Part shown: positions 12,801 to 27,800 of the stretch, piece after piece
Numbering within the stretch: position 1 is the first letter of the stretch
Layout of the letters: each line of letters begins with the position of its first letter
Source: Paramyrothecium sp. XJ0827
Taxonomy: Eukaryota > Ascomycota > Sordariomycetes > Hypocreales > Stachybotryaceae
DNA length: 64,000 nt
Reading direction: 5' to 3'
NCBI GenBank assembly: GCA_020881915.1
Contig: JAJFPB010000006.1
Span: 1,054,001-1,118,000 of the forward strand
Notes under the pieces: generated by a model
Seen by the model: only the letters and a program-made list of their open reading frames with translations
Database searches by the model: none
What the model was told of the DNA's origin: nothing
Made by a program: the position numbers and the translations under genes

Positions 12801-15800
12801 TGAATGATGGAGTGAGGAACGCCCAGGTTACTCCAAAGTCGTTGATGAAATTGGCTAGGTTATTGGTTCTGTCGTGCTCGGAAGGAACGCTGATCGTGGC
12901 ACCTGTGATCAATGGCCCAATTATCTCGCCAATTGACAGATCGAAAACGAATGCTGCAAATTGAAGGATGTTCACCTCTGGAACGAGGCTTAACCGCTTA
13001 GCTATGGCTGTTTGGCTTGTGCAAGCAGAGCCATGTTCCATGACGAGACCCTTTGGAGTGCCTGTAGACCCAGATGTGAAAAGAATATAGGCAGCATCGC
13101 GAGGAGACACTCCAACATCAATGTTGCTGGAGTCGTCGTCACTCAACTTCTGGCTCAACTCGTCGAGGAGCTGGGCATTGACTTCGAGAATGATGTCAAT
13201 AAGGTTGGTGAAAAGGTCAGAATTTTGAGTCGAGGTAAGAATGAGCTTGGCTTCGGTCTGGTTGATCACCTGCTGCAGCCTCTTCAAGGGGTAAGATGAA
13301 TCCAAGGGAACCCATGCGGCTCCGGCCTTGTTGATGGCGAGAATAGATACGAAATGCCACATGGATTTCTCAAAGCAGACATGAATAAGATCATGACGCT
13401 TGACATTGCATGATGCCACTAGATGTGACGCCAAGCAATTGGCTGCTCGGTTAAGCTCCTGGTAGGTCAAAACACCATCCCAAGCTCGAATGGCAATAGC
13501 GCTTGGCCTCACCAAGGCTTGTTTCTCTACCAGCTCGTGGAACGTTGAATCAATGACATCAGGTATCTCATCATTCCATTCCTTGGCTTGTGCGAGGTCC
13601 CACTCGCCAGATAGAGCGACATCACGAAGTGGCATATCTGGTTCCTGGAGTAGACAATTGATGACTGTCTCTAAATGGTTGATGAGGGCGGTCATCTGAA
13701 GGGATGACAGGACTGCAGAGTCGTAGGTCAAGTTGAGTCCAAAGCGCTCATTGGAAACAGTCGTCTGGAGAACCAGGGGAAAGCTGAAGTAGCCTTCAAG
13801 ATTAGATTCAATGCGATCAGTGGACAAGGTTGCAGGGAGTAGGATTGCGTCCGAGCCGCTACCCATCTCGCCCATCTTCTCGAATGGCTGGACGACCAGC
13901 AAACTAGAGAAGTTGCAAGCTTCCTGAATCTCGCTTCCCAATTTGGCGATGTTTTGGAGACCGAACTGTTCATGCGCAATCATCTCGGAGGCTTGAGACT
14001 GTACAGCCTGTACAAACTCGCTCACGGTCTGGTTGGCGTCTAGATGCATGTTGATTGGGATGGTTGCGATGACAGGTCCCGCCATCTCTCCGATACCTGG
14101 GACTGGAGCTTGTCGTCCAGACACAGAGGTTCCAAAGCAGATTGTATCGGAATCACTATAGCGCGCTAGGACTATAGCCCAAGCTGCACGAAGCACGGTG
14201 GCCTTGGTGATGGAGGTATCGAGCGTTTGTGGGAGCTCCAGAACCTTGTGCATAACACGGGTTGCGCTCCGGCTCTGAGACTTGGTCATGGGTGGGAATG
14301 ATGCTTGCTTGGCGCCTTGCAGCTGGTTCTTCCAATACTCAGAGGAGCTATTGTGATCCAGGTTCTGGACATAATGAATGAAATGATCGAACGGCTGCAG
14401 CGCCAATGAGCTGGACCGGTTGTACGAATCGGCCAAGGTGCCAAGAATCAAACGCATTGTCCATCCATCATAAATTGCATGATGAATGGATAGAACGAAA
14501 TGATATTCACCTGACAGCTCTTGTACTAGAGCATATCTGCTAAGGCGGGAACCGAAAGCCATCTGGATTTCGTTTGCCTTGTCCATGTAGGCCGCAGCAT
14601 CTAGATCTGCGGCATCTTCCCAGCTGACATCATCCTTAACATGGATTTGAATGGTTGTGTTAGATGTAAGGATGATCCTTGTACGCAGGTTACTGCAGAG
14701 CTTGACTGTGTGCTCCCAGGCAGACCTGAAGCGCCCAATGTCGATGTTGTCAGCGAGTCGCCAGACCCATCTACCTATATAGGATCCGGGTTGTTTCACA
14801 GCAAGAGCCATCAGGCCTTCCTGCAATGAAGTTACGGGCAAAGCATTCTCGATGATATGGCTGTCAGATAATCCACAAACTTGGAGCCAATCTTGACGCA
14901 GTGCCGCGTCTGACAGCCGCTCACCCAATAGGCTGAAAGGTTCGATGCTAACAAGCTCGTCTGCTGCAGCCTCCGTCTCAGTCGCCTTGGCTGCTACGGC
15001 ACAGAGGCGGGGATCATCAAAGATGTTTTTCACCTGCAGTCCAATGCCCGCTTCTCGAGCTGCTGTTACTAGGTAGATGGCGGTAATCGAGTCTCCACCG
15101 AGGCGTAGGAAGCTATCGTCACGACCAATAGATTGCTGTGGAATCCTCAGAATGTTGGCCCAAATATGCTGGAGTCTAGCTTCCATTTTGGTTTCGGGCT
15201 GCTTCTTCTCGCTGTTCACAAGAGAGTAGCTTGCCATTGCTTCATGCGAAAGTTCGGCCGTAAGAGTCTTCAATAGTCGTCTATCAAGCTTCGTTGATGT
15301 GATGGCCGGCATGAAGGCACAAGGGATAAACATCTTTGGGATCATGTAGGTGGGAAGAGTGACATTGAGCTTCCCTGCCAATTCAGAGAATTGACTTTGG
15401 ATGCTTTCGGAAAGCGGAAGGAACAGATCCTCGGCGGCGAACCTTTGGCTCATCTCATCGTTGTAACAGATGTACGCAACTAAGCTCGTACTGGTACCGA
15501 CTTGCAGGACATCCACAACGACTTGACGCACAGCGGCTAAGCTCGCAAGGATGTGATGTTCGACGGCACCAAGCTCGACACGTTGGCCGCGGATCTTGAC
15601 TTGAGTATCCTTCCTGGAGTGGAAGAGAATGGTTCCATCCGGTTCATAGGAGCAGAGGTCACCAGATTTATACATCCTGTTCCAGTTCTCCTGATCCGGC
15701 AAGGGGGCCCAGGTAGGAGGTGCAAGGATCAATGCATTTTGTTCCGAGTTTCCGAGATAACCATGTAGAAGCGTTGGTCCTTGGATCATTACCTCTCCTA

Positions 15801-18800
15801 CCGTTCCGATGGGTGCCATCTGGTGTGGATTCTCGGGGTCTGCAATCCACAGATACGAACCGACTGGGCGGCCGATAATCAAAGGAGACTCCGTTTTGGA
15901 CCTGTATTCATGCAAAGAGCTAAAGAGACAGGTTTCGGCAGGACCCCAGCCATTGATAAGGCGAACCCTTCCGAACCATTGATCCAGGATGTCTTGGCCG
16001 ACAGCCTCGCCGGCTAGGACCATGGCATCCAGAGCCGGGATATCGACAGGATTGAGCGTGCGGACATATGATGGCGTAAACATTGCCCAATTGATTTGCA
16101 TGTCCCTCATCCATTGTGCGAGGCTATTCAAGCGGATCTCCTCAGAGGGGATGTGTATAGAGGCACCAAACATCAAAGGCGTTATGATCTCTCCAAGTGA
16201 AAGATCGAAGACGAAATCTGCGAATTGCAGCATCCTAGTTGTCGCCGTGATGCCCAATCGCGACCCAATAGCTATCTGAGCAGTAGCCAAGGCTCGATGT
16301 TCCATTGCGAAACCCTTTGAAACACCAGTACTGCCTGAAGTAAACAGGACATACGCTGCAGTGTTCGTTGGGATATTGGAAACAGCCCCAGTGCGGCTGT
16401 TGACCTGGTTCTTAGAGAGGTTTTGCATAAGAGTAGGCGTTATCTCAAGCACAGTATCGACAATGTCGATGCAGGTGCTGGAGGTGCTTGAAGACACCAA
16501 AGCAAGTCTTAACTTGGACTGTTGGATAATCTGCTTCTTAAGAGCCTCTGGATGGGACGGCTTCAATGGTAGCCAAGTCGCACCAGCCTTGTTAATAGCC
16601 AGAATTGACACGACGTGCCAAGCGCTCTTCTCGAAGCAAGCAGCGACAACATCGCCCAGCTTGACATCACAGTGGCTCACCAAATAGTGAGATAGCTGGT
16701 TAGCAGCTTGGTCAAGCTCTTTATATGTAAGTTGTCTGTCCCAGGCATTGACTGCTAGGCTCTCAGGATATTGAGCTGCCCACTCTTCCACAAACTGATG
16801 CCACATTCGATCTTGAATTTTGGCTGGCTCGCCGTTCCAAATAGTAGCTTGCTCGATATCCCATGCTGACGAAACGGTAAGGGATTGGAGAGATCTGTCG
16901 GCGCCCGGCACAAGGTGCTGCACAACGTGGTCCAAATGTTGTGACATGGCCTCGAGACGAGCCTCAGAAATGACTGTGGAGTCATATGTGAATGAAAGGC
17001 TAGTTTCGTTGTCGGAGAGATATGCTTGAACAACAAGAGGATAAGTAAAGTATTCCTTCAAATTGCCAGCTGAGTTGTCGTCCGACTCGTCGGCCTCATT
17101 GTCGTCATCAGGTACCAGGATGGCTTCTGAGCTGTTCTTACCAGAGGCCAATGGAGAGAAAGGCTGGATGACGAAGAGACTCTGGAAGTTGCATACTTCT
17201 TGAGCCTCAGGGCTGATCTTCGCGATATTTTGCAAGCCAAATTGTTCGTAAGCAATGGTATTTGTTGCCTCATCCTGAACATCACGTAGGAATTCGGATA
17301 TTGTCTGGTTCTTCCTGTCCAAGCGAACGCGAACAGGGACAGTGGCAATTACAGCGCCTGGCATATCAATCAAGCCGGGAATTGGAGCTTGGCGGCCAGA
17401 GAGAGTCATGCCAAAAGTTACGTCGTCAGTTTCGCTGTACGTGGCCAAGAGGAATGCCCAAGCGGCTCGGAGAACAGTTGCCTTGGTAATGGACCTATCA
17501 GAGGCTGCTGGGAATTCAATCTTCCTCCAGTAGTTGCGAGTAGCGCTGCTTTGCTGTTCCTTGGCAGGTCGAGGGAACTTCGCAGGGCTGGCGCCTTGGA
17601 GGTATGACTTCCAGTAATCGAGACCGGCTTCCTGATTGATCTCGCGTGTGTACTTGACAAAGTTGACATATGGCTGAAGCGTGATGTTTGTACCATTGTA
17701 AGTGCTGGAGAGCGTCCTCATGATCAGTCCCATAGTCCAGCCATCATATACGGAATGATGAATGGCCAAAGAGAAGTAATGGCAGCCATTCTGCTGGATT
17801 ATGCGGTATCGGCAAAGTCTGGAGCCATAGCCCATTGGCTCATCATCGAGCTGCTCTTGGAAGGCGTCAAGATCCAGTCCGAGGCCTGTTTCCCAGGCAT
17901 TATCATTTCGAACCAGAACTTGAAGAGATGTCCCGTTCACATTTATGATGCGGGTTCGCAAGTTTGTACACAGATCCATCGTTCGTTCCCATGCAGACTT
18001 GAAGCGTGCAATGTCGACATGGTCAGATATACGGAAGTTCATTCGTGCCGTGTAAGATCTTGCGTGTTTCACAGCAAGAGCCATGAGACCTTCTTGGAGG
18101 GTAGTTGTGGGGAACACGTCTTCAACTATTTGAGTCTCCGTGAGGTCGCATCGGGCATTGGCTTGTGCCAAGGCCTCTGACTTGTCAATTGGCAACATGC
18201 TGAACGGCTCGGCATCATATGATTGTGTGGATTCGCCGGTGATTGCGAGCGCCATGTCGCTCAATCGGGGATTTGCAAAAATGCTGGCCACCGTCAAGCC
18301 TATTTGTGACTTCTGGGCCATGGAAGCCAACTGAATTGCTCGGATGGAATCGCCGCCAATATGGAAGAAGCTATCGCCCTTGCTGATAGTGTCAGCATTC
18401 GCGTTCAAAACATGGGCCCAAAGGTCGCAGAGTTTGAGCTCCATGCTTGTCGTAGGCTTCGACTTTTCTCCGGCGCCCAGTGAAAACAACCCAAGCTGTT
18501 CCTTTGTCAGACCTGCGGCCAATGAACGAAGTTTGCCTCGGTCCAACTTGAGGGAGTTGTTGAGGGGCATCTTGCGGAGGGGGATGAACAGTGACGGGAC
18601 CATGTATGAGGGAAGCGTGGTCCTCAGTCCCTCAGTCAGGCTGGAGAATGTCTTCTTCAGAATTTCACTCATTGGGATTGCCTGTTCGGGCAACTGTAGT
18701 TCGACAGCCTCGGTCTCGTCAATGTCGTTGGTGAAGCTGAGGAAGGCAACCAACGTGTCGCGAGAATCAAGGCTGACAACGTCGGCAGCGACATGTTCGA

Positions 18801-21800
18801 TATTAGCGAGTGCAACCCGAATGTTGTACTCGATTTCGCCAAGCTCAATGCGGTAACCTCGAAGCTTGACCTGTGTATCTCGTCGGCCAAGGTACTCAAT
18901 GGTTCCGTCGTCATTGTAACGGCCGAGATCTCCAGATTTGTGGAACTTGATCGGGCTGGCCTCGGATGGAGAGGGCAAGAAGTCGACCTTGCGGAAAAAA
19001 GATGCTTGGGTTCTTTGAATGTCATTGAAATAGCACCGAGCCATGTCGCGCTCGATGAGAATTTCTCCCACGCAGCCAATGGGGGCCAGTTTGTTGAAGT
19101 TATCAGGTTCAACCAGCCAAGTCCTTCCGCTGAATGCAGTGCCGACATTAGTAGGTTGATCATCACCAGAGCTATACTTATACGAGCTGATGAACACTGA
19201 GATTTCGGACGGGCCATAGGCATTGAAAAGATCGACCTTGCCATGCCAAGTATGCAGGACATCTTTAGTTGGTGCCTCGCCGACGAGAATCATTGCCTCT
19301 AGGGTAGGCCAGTCATCTGGCTGGATGGTCTTGAGGTAGGATGCAGTCAACAAAGCGACATTGACTTGAGCTTCATTGACAAATTCTGTTAGACTCTCCA
19401 TGCGCTGCTGGTCAGATGGCATGCAAATAGTGCCACCGAAGACGAGAGTTTCCAGGATTTCGCTTATGCTAACATCGAAAGCGTAGCTGGAAAACTGCAG
19501 AACGCGCGAGGTTGCGGAAAATTCGTATGCCCTGTTGTACCCTAGAATCGTGCCACAGAGAGCGGAATGCTCAACCATGATAGCCTTTGGTTTTCCCATT
19601 GAGCCAGAGGTGAATAGAATGTAGGCAGCGTCGCTGGGGGTCACAACGTTGCGAGTAATGTCGACTACGTCCCAGTTACTTGACAGGAGATCCGAAGATA
19701 ACTCAATGATGTTGGTGGCTAAACCATGACACAGAGCTGCAGTGGATGGAGAAACCACGATATGCTGTGCCTTGGTCTCCTCAATAATGTTCTGTCTTCT
19801 GGTGCTACCATGTGATGGATCGAGTGGGACAAACACACCACCGGCCTTGAGGATACCGAGGATGGCCACAACGGCCCACTTGGACTTTTCGAAGCAGTAA
19901 GGCACGATAGATTCCGTAACGACACCTAGCTGCATCAATCGGGCAGCTACCATGTCGGATAGTTCATCCAGCTCTGAATAAGTGAAGCAGCCATCAGACG
20001 AATACACTGCCTGCGCGTGAGGCGTGCGAGCAGCTTGATCAGAAATCAAGTCATGAACGCATGACTGGATATGAGGAGGCTCGGTCTTGTTCCACGACAA
20101 AGCCTTCTCTGTATCCCAGGGACCAGCAATGGAGACGGAACCTAATTCAGTCTCTGTTTCGTTGAGCAATTGCGAAGCCACATGCGAGACTTGATTGGAC
20201 AGCGCCTCAACTTGGCCTTGGGTCAAGATATCCCCATCATAAATAACCTGGAGATTGATGTGACCATGTCCCATATGGGCTAGGAGAACCAGGGGATAGC
20301 TGAAATAGCCCTCTAGCTGAGCATCCATGTCAAACTTTTCTGCGTCAAGAGGTAGTAGGAAAGCGTCCTCGCTTTCGGCGTCAGAGCTTCCATACATTTG
20401 TTCGAACGGTTGGATGACGAGCAAGCTGCTGAAATCAGCCGCAACTTGCGCATCAGTGCTCAATCTTCCAATATTCTGGACGCCAAACTGCTCGTAAGCC
20501 ACCATAGTTGTTGCCTGCTCTTGAACGTCCTCAAGGAAGCTCCATATGGGACGATCCTTGTCTAGTTTGATCCGCACAGGAACAGTGGCTAGCGTTGGTC
20601 CAGGCATGCTAGCGATGCCTCCAACAGCAGCGTCACGGCCAGAAACTGTAGTACCAAAGCAAACATCCGCAGACTCGCTGTATCGGGCTAGAACAATGGC
20701 CCAAGCGGCACGGATCAGAGTTGCCTTGGTGATAACGCTATTCGCCGCACGGGGGAAGCTGATGGTCTTGTGGAGAACCTGGGTTCCATTGCCAGTCATT
20801 GTTTTCCTTTGTGGAGGGAAGGCTGGCTTCTTGGCACCCTGCAATTGCTTGGTCCAATAAGCTGCGGCAGCTTCTTGATCAACATCTGCAATGTGCTTAA
20901 TGAAGGCAGAGTATGGATGCAGCTTGAATCCAGGGCTCTGGGTGTATATAGAGAAAGCTGTCCCAAAGAGAAGACTGATCGTCCAGCCGTCGTAGATGGC
21001 GTGGTGTGCAGCCCAGGCAAAGTAAGTCTCACCAGTCACCCCCCGAATGAGGGCATAATGATTGAGTCGCGATCCATATGTCATCTCGGTAGAATTGGCG
21101 AATTGGATGAATGAACCAAGAGACTCAGAATTGGTTGTGTGCCACTGAACATCGTTGCCGATAATGACCTGGAGGGTAGTATCGTTGACCAGAACAATCC
21201 TTGTTCGCAAGTTCGCGCAAAGTCTGACCGTCTCCTCCCAAGCAGCCTTAAAGCGATCTATGTCTACGCTGGTGCCCAGGCGATAGACGTATTTGCCAAT
21301 GTAGGAACGAGGCTGCTTCGCAGATAGTGCCATCAGACCCGCTTGTAAGGATGTCGAAGGATATGCGTCTTCGATAAATTGGTCAGCCGAGAGAGTTGTA
21401 CCACTCCTCACTGCAGTCTCGACAATGTCAAGAGGTGTGTCGATCATGCTGAATGGGGCAATGTGAGAACAAATTGACTCGGTTGCCTCGACTTCTACAG
21501 CCTTTCCAGCGATGGCTGAGAGCTGAGGATTCTCAAAAATGTCTTTCACTGCGATGACGATGCCGTTGTCTCGAAGGGTATTGACAAGCTGAATAGCTGC
21601 AATCGAATCACCACCAATGCGGAGGAAATTGTCATTGCGTCCAATCGACTCTGGCGTGATGTGCAACACTTCGGCCCAGATAAGCTGGAGCCTCGATTCC
21701 ATTGGTGTCTCGGGCGGCACCTTTTCGTCATCAGCCAACGAGTAAGTCAACAGCTCTTGCGTGCTGAGCTTGCTTGCAAAGCTACGAAGAGAGTTACGGT

Positions 21801-24800
21801 CGAGCTTGGTTGATGTAACCGAAGGCATGAACTCGCACGGAACAAAGAATGTTGGAATCATGTAGCTAGGCAGAGCAATGCTTAGCTTGCCAATGAGATT
21901 GAGGATACGGTTCTTGAGAGTCTTGTTCATAGGCGAGAATAGCCTTTCATCTTCATCAAACGAGCCAGAGGTCTTGCTCTCTTCTGAAAAGCATAGATAT
22001 GCTACCAGACTGACTCCACTCTCAGTTTTCAGAGTGTCTACCGCGACACTCTTTACTCCGAAGAGATTGGAGGAAATGTGGTGCTCAATTTCTTCCAACT
22101 CAACGCGAAGGCCTCGAATCTTGATCTGAGTATCCTTACGGCTAACGAACTCTAGCAACCCGTTGGAATTGTAGTAGCAAAGATCTCCTGTTCGGTAGAA
22201 GCGGCTCCAGTGGGTTTCCGAAGTAAATGGAGCCCACTCGGGGAGGTTGTTGAGTGTTGTTTCCGCCGTTCTTTGCGGGTCCGCCAGATACTCGCGTAAT
22301 AATGTTGGACCTTGGATGACAACCTCGCCAATAGTGCCAAACGGTGCCAATTTGTGCGGGTTGCCTGGCTCAACGACCCAGCAGAAGCCGCCCACGGACT
22401 TTCCAATTGTCAATGGGGATTCGTCAGCTGAGATAAATTTGTGTAATGTGCTAAAGCAGCAAGTTTCGGCAGGTCCCCAACCATTCCAGAAATGGTCGAC
22501 GTTGTCGAGCCATGTGTTGAAGACATCCCGTGGCACAGCCTCGCCGGCCAGTAGCAAGACCTTGAGGTCAGGCACATCTTGAGGTGCTACTGTACGAGCA
22601 AACGAGGGTGTGAGGAAAGATGTATTAATCTTGTATTCACGCATGAACTCGGTGATGCTGTTCATCCGGACAGCTTCTGATGGCACACAGATGGTAGCAC
22701 CATGTATCAAAGGTCCAATGATCTCTCCGATGGAAAGGTCGAACACGAAAGCGGCGAATTGGAGCATGTTGCAGTCCTGGGTGAGCTCCAATCGGCGGAA
22801 AATAGCAGTTTGGCTTGTGCAGACGGATTTGTGTTCCATCATGAGACCCTTCGGTACGCCTGTGCTTCCAGATGTGAACAACACATACATAAGATCTGTT
22901 GGAGACACATCGTATGAGGGTCCAGTGGGGTCAATCGTGTTATCGACACACAATCTCTCATCCAAGCCAGCAGACACCTCAAGAACAATCTCAGCGAGGC
23001 CAGAGCAAAGATCCAGGTTGTCTGTGGAAGAGAGGATCAACTGGGCTTGCGTTTGCTGAAGGACTTGCTGCTGCCGCTGGAGCGGATGACCTGGGTCTAG
23101 GGGTACCCAAGCCGCACCAGCTTTGTTGACTGCCAAGATGGAAACGAAGTACCACGCTGACTTCTCGAAACACACAATGACCAAGTCGCGCGGCTTAACA
23201 TTATATGGCGGAGAGGTGATGTAGGATGCCAGACGGTTTGACGCAGCTTCAAGTTGCTGATATGTAAAGTCGCCATCCCAGGCTCGAATAGCCAGATTGT
23301 TAGGTCGAATCTCAGCTTGTTCACGTACCATCTCGTTAAATGTTGTCTCCATAATATCAGGCATCTCGTTGTTGGATTTTGTAGCCTGGTCCAAATCCCA
23401 TTCGCCAGCAAGAGAAAGATCACCAAGTAGGCCGTCGTTTTGCACCATCAGGCGATTGAAAACATAGTCCATCTGGTTAAGGATAGCATCCATCTGCGAT
23501 TCTTTCATAACGTTGGAGTCGCAGATCAAGTGAAGCGTTACGTCTGACTCCGTAAGCACAGCTTGGATGACAAGAGGGAATGTGAAGTAGCCTTCATAGT
23601 GCGAGTCTCCCTCCTCAGCCACGGATTGCAACAGAGGCGCATCGGACTCGCTGCCCATAGCGAACATCTTCTGGAACGGCTGTACGACAAGCAGACTAGA
23701 GAAGTCACAAGCATCTTGAAGCTCGGGGCTGATCTTGGCAATCTTTTGAAGGCCGAATTGCTCATAGGAGATCATTCCTGCTGCTTGCGACTGGATCTGG
23801 CGAAGGAAGGCCGATACTGTCTGCTTGACGTCCAATTGGATGCGGATAGGAACTGTGGCAACAATTGGACCAGGCATATCGCTGATGCCAGTGACTGGAG
23901 CCTGACGACCTGAGACGGATGAGCCGAAACAGACATCATCAGTGTCGCAGTAGCGTGCGAGCACAATTGCCCATGCGGCTCTGACAATGGAAGCTGTCGT
24001 GACCTCCAAGTCCGCCTGCTGCAAGTTGATGGTCCTAGTCTTAGCTCTGGTGATTCCAGGAGCCGACTTGTTCAACGCTTTGGGCGGGAAAGTGGCTCGT
24101 TTCGCGTCCCGCAGCTCCTTTACCCAGTATGAGGTGGCAGCATCATGGTCCAACTCTTGGACATACTTTATAAAATGATCGAATGGCTGGAGTCTAATCT
24201 CATTGGCACCACGATATGACTCCATCAGTGTGCTCAGCATAAGCCGCATTGTCCATCCATCGTAAGTGGCGTGGTGCGCATGAAGAACGAAATGGTGCTC
24301 CCCATTTTCTTCCGTCGTCAGGGCCCATCGGTTGAGTCTAGTTCCGAGTGTCATCTCCCGGCGTTTGGCGAGATCAAGGTAGGTTGCAAGATCGACGTCT
24401 CCTGTTTGTTCCCATTGAATATCGTCCTTGATGAGAACCTGCACTGTTGAGGAGGCAACCCGAACAATACGACTACGGAGATGACCGCAAACTTGCACCG
24501 TGGTCTCCCAGGCCCTCTTGAAGCGACCAAAATCGACATCATCGGCAAGACGATATACCCACTTAGCGATGTAAGAGCCCGGCTGCTTGACTGCCAAAGC
24601 CATGAGTCCTTCCTGCAACGGCGTGACAGGCATGGCAGTTTCGATGACTTGCTCAGCGGCAAGATTGCAGGTGTCCCGAATAGCACGAGACAAGATAGTT
24701 TCTTTGAGGCTTGAGTCAAGTAATTCGAAAGGCTCGATATCTCGCTCTTCTTGATTTTCAGTGATCTCTATGGCGGAGGCAGCGACTGCTGCAAGACGAG

Positions 24801-27800
24801 GGTCATCGAAAATGTTCTTCACCGTTACATGGATACCGGCCTCTCGTGACGCAGTCACAGCATGGATAGCTGTAATGGAGTCTCCGCCGATTCGAAGGAA
24901 GCTATCGTCACGTCCAATGGTTTCCTTTGGAATGCCAAGGAGACTGGCCCAAATAACTTGCAAACGTGACTCCATCTCCGTCTCGGGTTGCCGCTTTTCA
25001 GCCTTGACCAGTGAGTAGGCGGCCATATCTGTCTGATCCAATCCAGCTGTTAACTTCAGCAATGTCTTCCTATCAATCTTTGTCGAGGTGATAGAAGGCA
25101 TATATCGACAAGGGATGAAAGTAGATGGAACCATGTAACCTGGCAGGCTCACGTTCAGCCGACCAATCATCTCGGTAACTCGATCCTGCAACGCAGATGA
25201 GAGGGGAAGGAAGACTTCATCATCATCAGAGTATTGATGAGAGTCTTCACTGTAGCAGAAGAATGCGACTAATTGCGATGCAGACGCTCCTCGAAGAACA
25301 TCGACCACAACTTGGCAGACTCCCGGCAACGAAGAACGAACGTGATATTCAACTTCGCCCAACTCGACTCGCAAACCACGAATCTTGACTTGAGTGTCCT
25401 TGCGAGAAGAGAATTCGATAGTGCCGTCGGGATTGTAGTAGCATAAATCTCCTGTCTTGTAGAGTCGCTGCCAAGCTTCTGTTTCTGGGAATGGTGCCCA
25501 AGCCGGACGAGGGCTGACGAATGATGCCTTGGTCTTTGCTTCGTCACCAATATACTCGCGTAGCAGTGTGGGACCCTGGATGACCACCTCACCAATCGTG
25601 CCAATAGGGGCGAGTTGCTGTGGATTCTCGGGATCAACAATCCAACAGAATCCTCCTGTGGGCATTCCAATTGTGGCGGGAGAGTCATTGACAGAGCGAT
25701 ATTCGTGGATCGTACTGCAAACTGTGGTCTCAGCTGGACCCCATCCGTTAACTAGGCGCACTTTGTCCACCCAGGTATCCAAGATATCCTGTCCGACAGC
25801 TTCACCTGCAAGAATCATGAACTCCAAGCCTGGTAGGAGGTCAGGCTTGAGTGTGCGAGCAAAGGCTGGAGTCATGAAAATCCAGTTGATCCCATTTGCG
25901 TTAATGAAGTCAGTCAAACCACTCAACCGGGTTTCGTCTGAGGGCACATGAATAGAGGCACCGAACATAAGTGAGCAGATGGTTTCACCAATAGACATGT
26001 CGAAGACGTAGGAGGCGAACTGCAACATCCGGACATTGCCTGTCATACGTAGCTTGTTCCACATCGTGACTTGGCTAGTCACCAGAGATGCATGCTCAAT
26101 GACGAAGCCCTTGGGCACACCGGTACTGCCGGATGTGAACAGGATGTAGGCTGCCGTACTGGACGATATGTCATTGACAGGCCCGTTTTCGCTGGTCGAG
26201 GCATCCTGTAGAAGCTGGTTATCTAACTCGGCAGTGACTTCAATGGTCTTGGCCATAAACTCGGAGCATCTGCCAGAATGTAGAGGGGAAGCCAGTGCAA
26301 GCATTGAGCCAGCCTGCTTTGTGATCTGTGCCTGACGGTCCTTGGGATGGGAGGGTTCCAGAGGCACCCAAGTAGCACCGGCCTTGCTAATTGCGACTAT
26401 GCAAACTGTATGCCACACGGACTTTTCGAAGCAAACAGTGACAACGTCGTTTCTCTGGACGCCCAGTGACTTGACAAGATAGTGAGATAATCGGTTGGCG
26501 GCGCGGTTCAGTTCGCTATAAGTAAACACACCGTCCCACGCATTCACTGCAAGAGCTTCAGGGTTTTCCACAGCACGCTGCTCGAAGACTGTATGCCAGC
26601 AACTATCAATCTTCTCCGGAGCTGGGCCATTCCAGCGAGTAGCCTGCTCAAGATCCCATGCAGAAGACATGGATACCTCGCTCAAAAGCTTGTTATCTGA
26701 TGGAGCCAATTGTTGTACAACGTGGTCGAAATGGTGGCAGAGGGCTTCAAGTCTCGATTCGGCAATAACCGCAGAATCATACACGTATGAGAGGGACACT
26801 TCTGTGTCGGACACGTGGGCTTGAAGAATGAGTGCGTAATTGAAATAACCTTCGATGCTGGATTGGGCCTCTTCCTCAGCCCGACCGGATGGCATGAGCA
26901 TAGAATCCGCGTCTCTGCCTATCTCGGCCATTTTCTGCGCAGGCTGGATGACGAGAAGATTGGTGAAGTTGCAGCAGTCCTGCATATCAGGGCCAAGCTT
27001 GGAAATGTTCTGGATACCGAACTGCTCGTGGACAATCATCTCAGATGCCTGTGACTGGATCTCCTCGAGGTACCCAGAAACCGTTTGTGTCTCATTGAAC
27101 CGCACACGAACGGGAACGGTAGCAACAACTGGACCAGGCATTTCACTCAGTCCTGGAACAGCAGCTTGACGGCCAGAGACTGAGGTACCAAAGCACACAT
27201 CATCTGTATCGCTATAGCGCGCTAGGACCAGTGCCCAAGCAGCCCGGAGGATTGAAGCCTTGGTGATTGAAGAACCCTCCATATTTGGTAGACCAATAGT
27301 TCGTCCCATGAGTCGAACAGAACTGGGGCCCAGCGCCTTGCTGGGGGTTGGTGGGAAGGGTGTTCTCTTAGCATCCCGGAGCTGGTTCAACCAATACTGC
27401 TTGGTAGCTTCGGGAGAAAGACTCTGTGTATATCGGATAAAACGGTCAAAAGGTTGGAGTCGAATTCCTGGTCTGCCCATGTAGGCATCATACAAGGTGC
27501 TCAAGACCAGGCGCATGGTCCAGCCATCGAACGTTGCATGATGGGCGACAAAGACGAAATTGTACTCCCCAGTAGGCTCTTGGACCAACGCATACCGACT
27601 CAGGCGGGATCCCATTGTCATTTCCATCTTGCCAGCATGGGTTAAGAATGCAGCCAGGTCCATACCAGTAGTATCCTCCCAGAAGACATCATCTTTGATA
27701 TGAAGCTGGATAATAGTATTCGCTGCGTTAACGATTCTTGTACGTAGGTTGGTGCACACCTTGACAGTGTATTCCCATGATTCTCTGAAACGAGCGATAT

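Larger units (their letters stand above)
10259..20068 (-). repeat. Second-family unit, short copy (A14 to C17)
   Basis: Runs A14-T14-C15-A15-T15-C16-A16-T16-C17, about 9.8 kb, in tandem with the long copy. The identical pocket codes of A13 and A16 and the PKA loop shared by A10 and A14 support common descent. Confidence 0.7.
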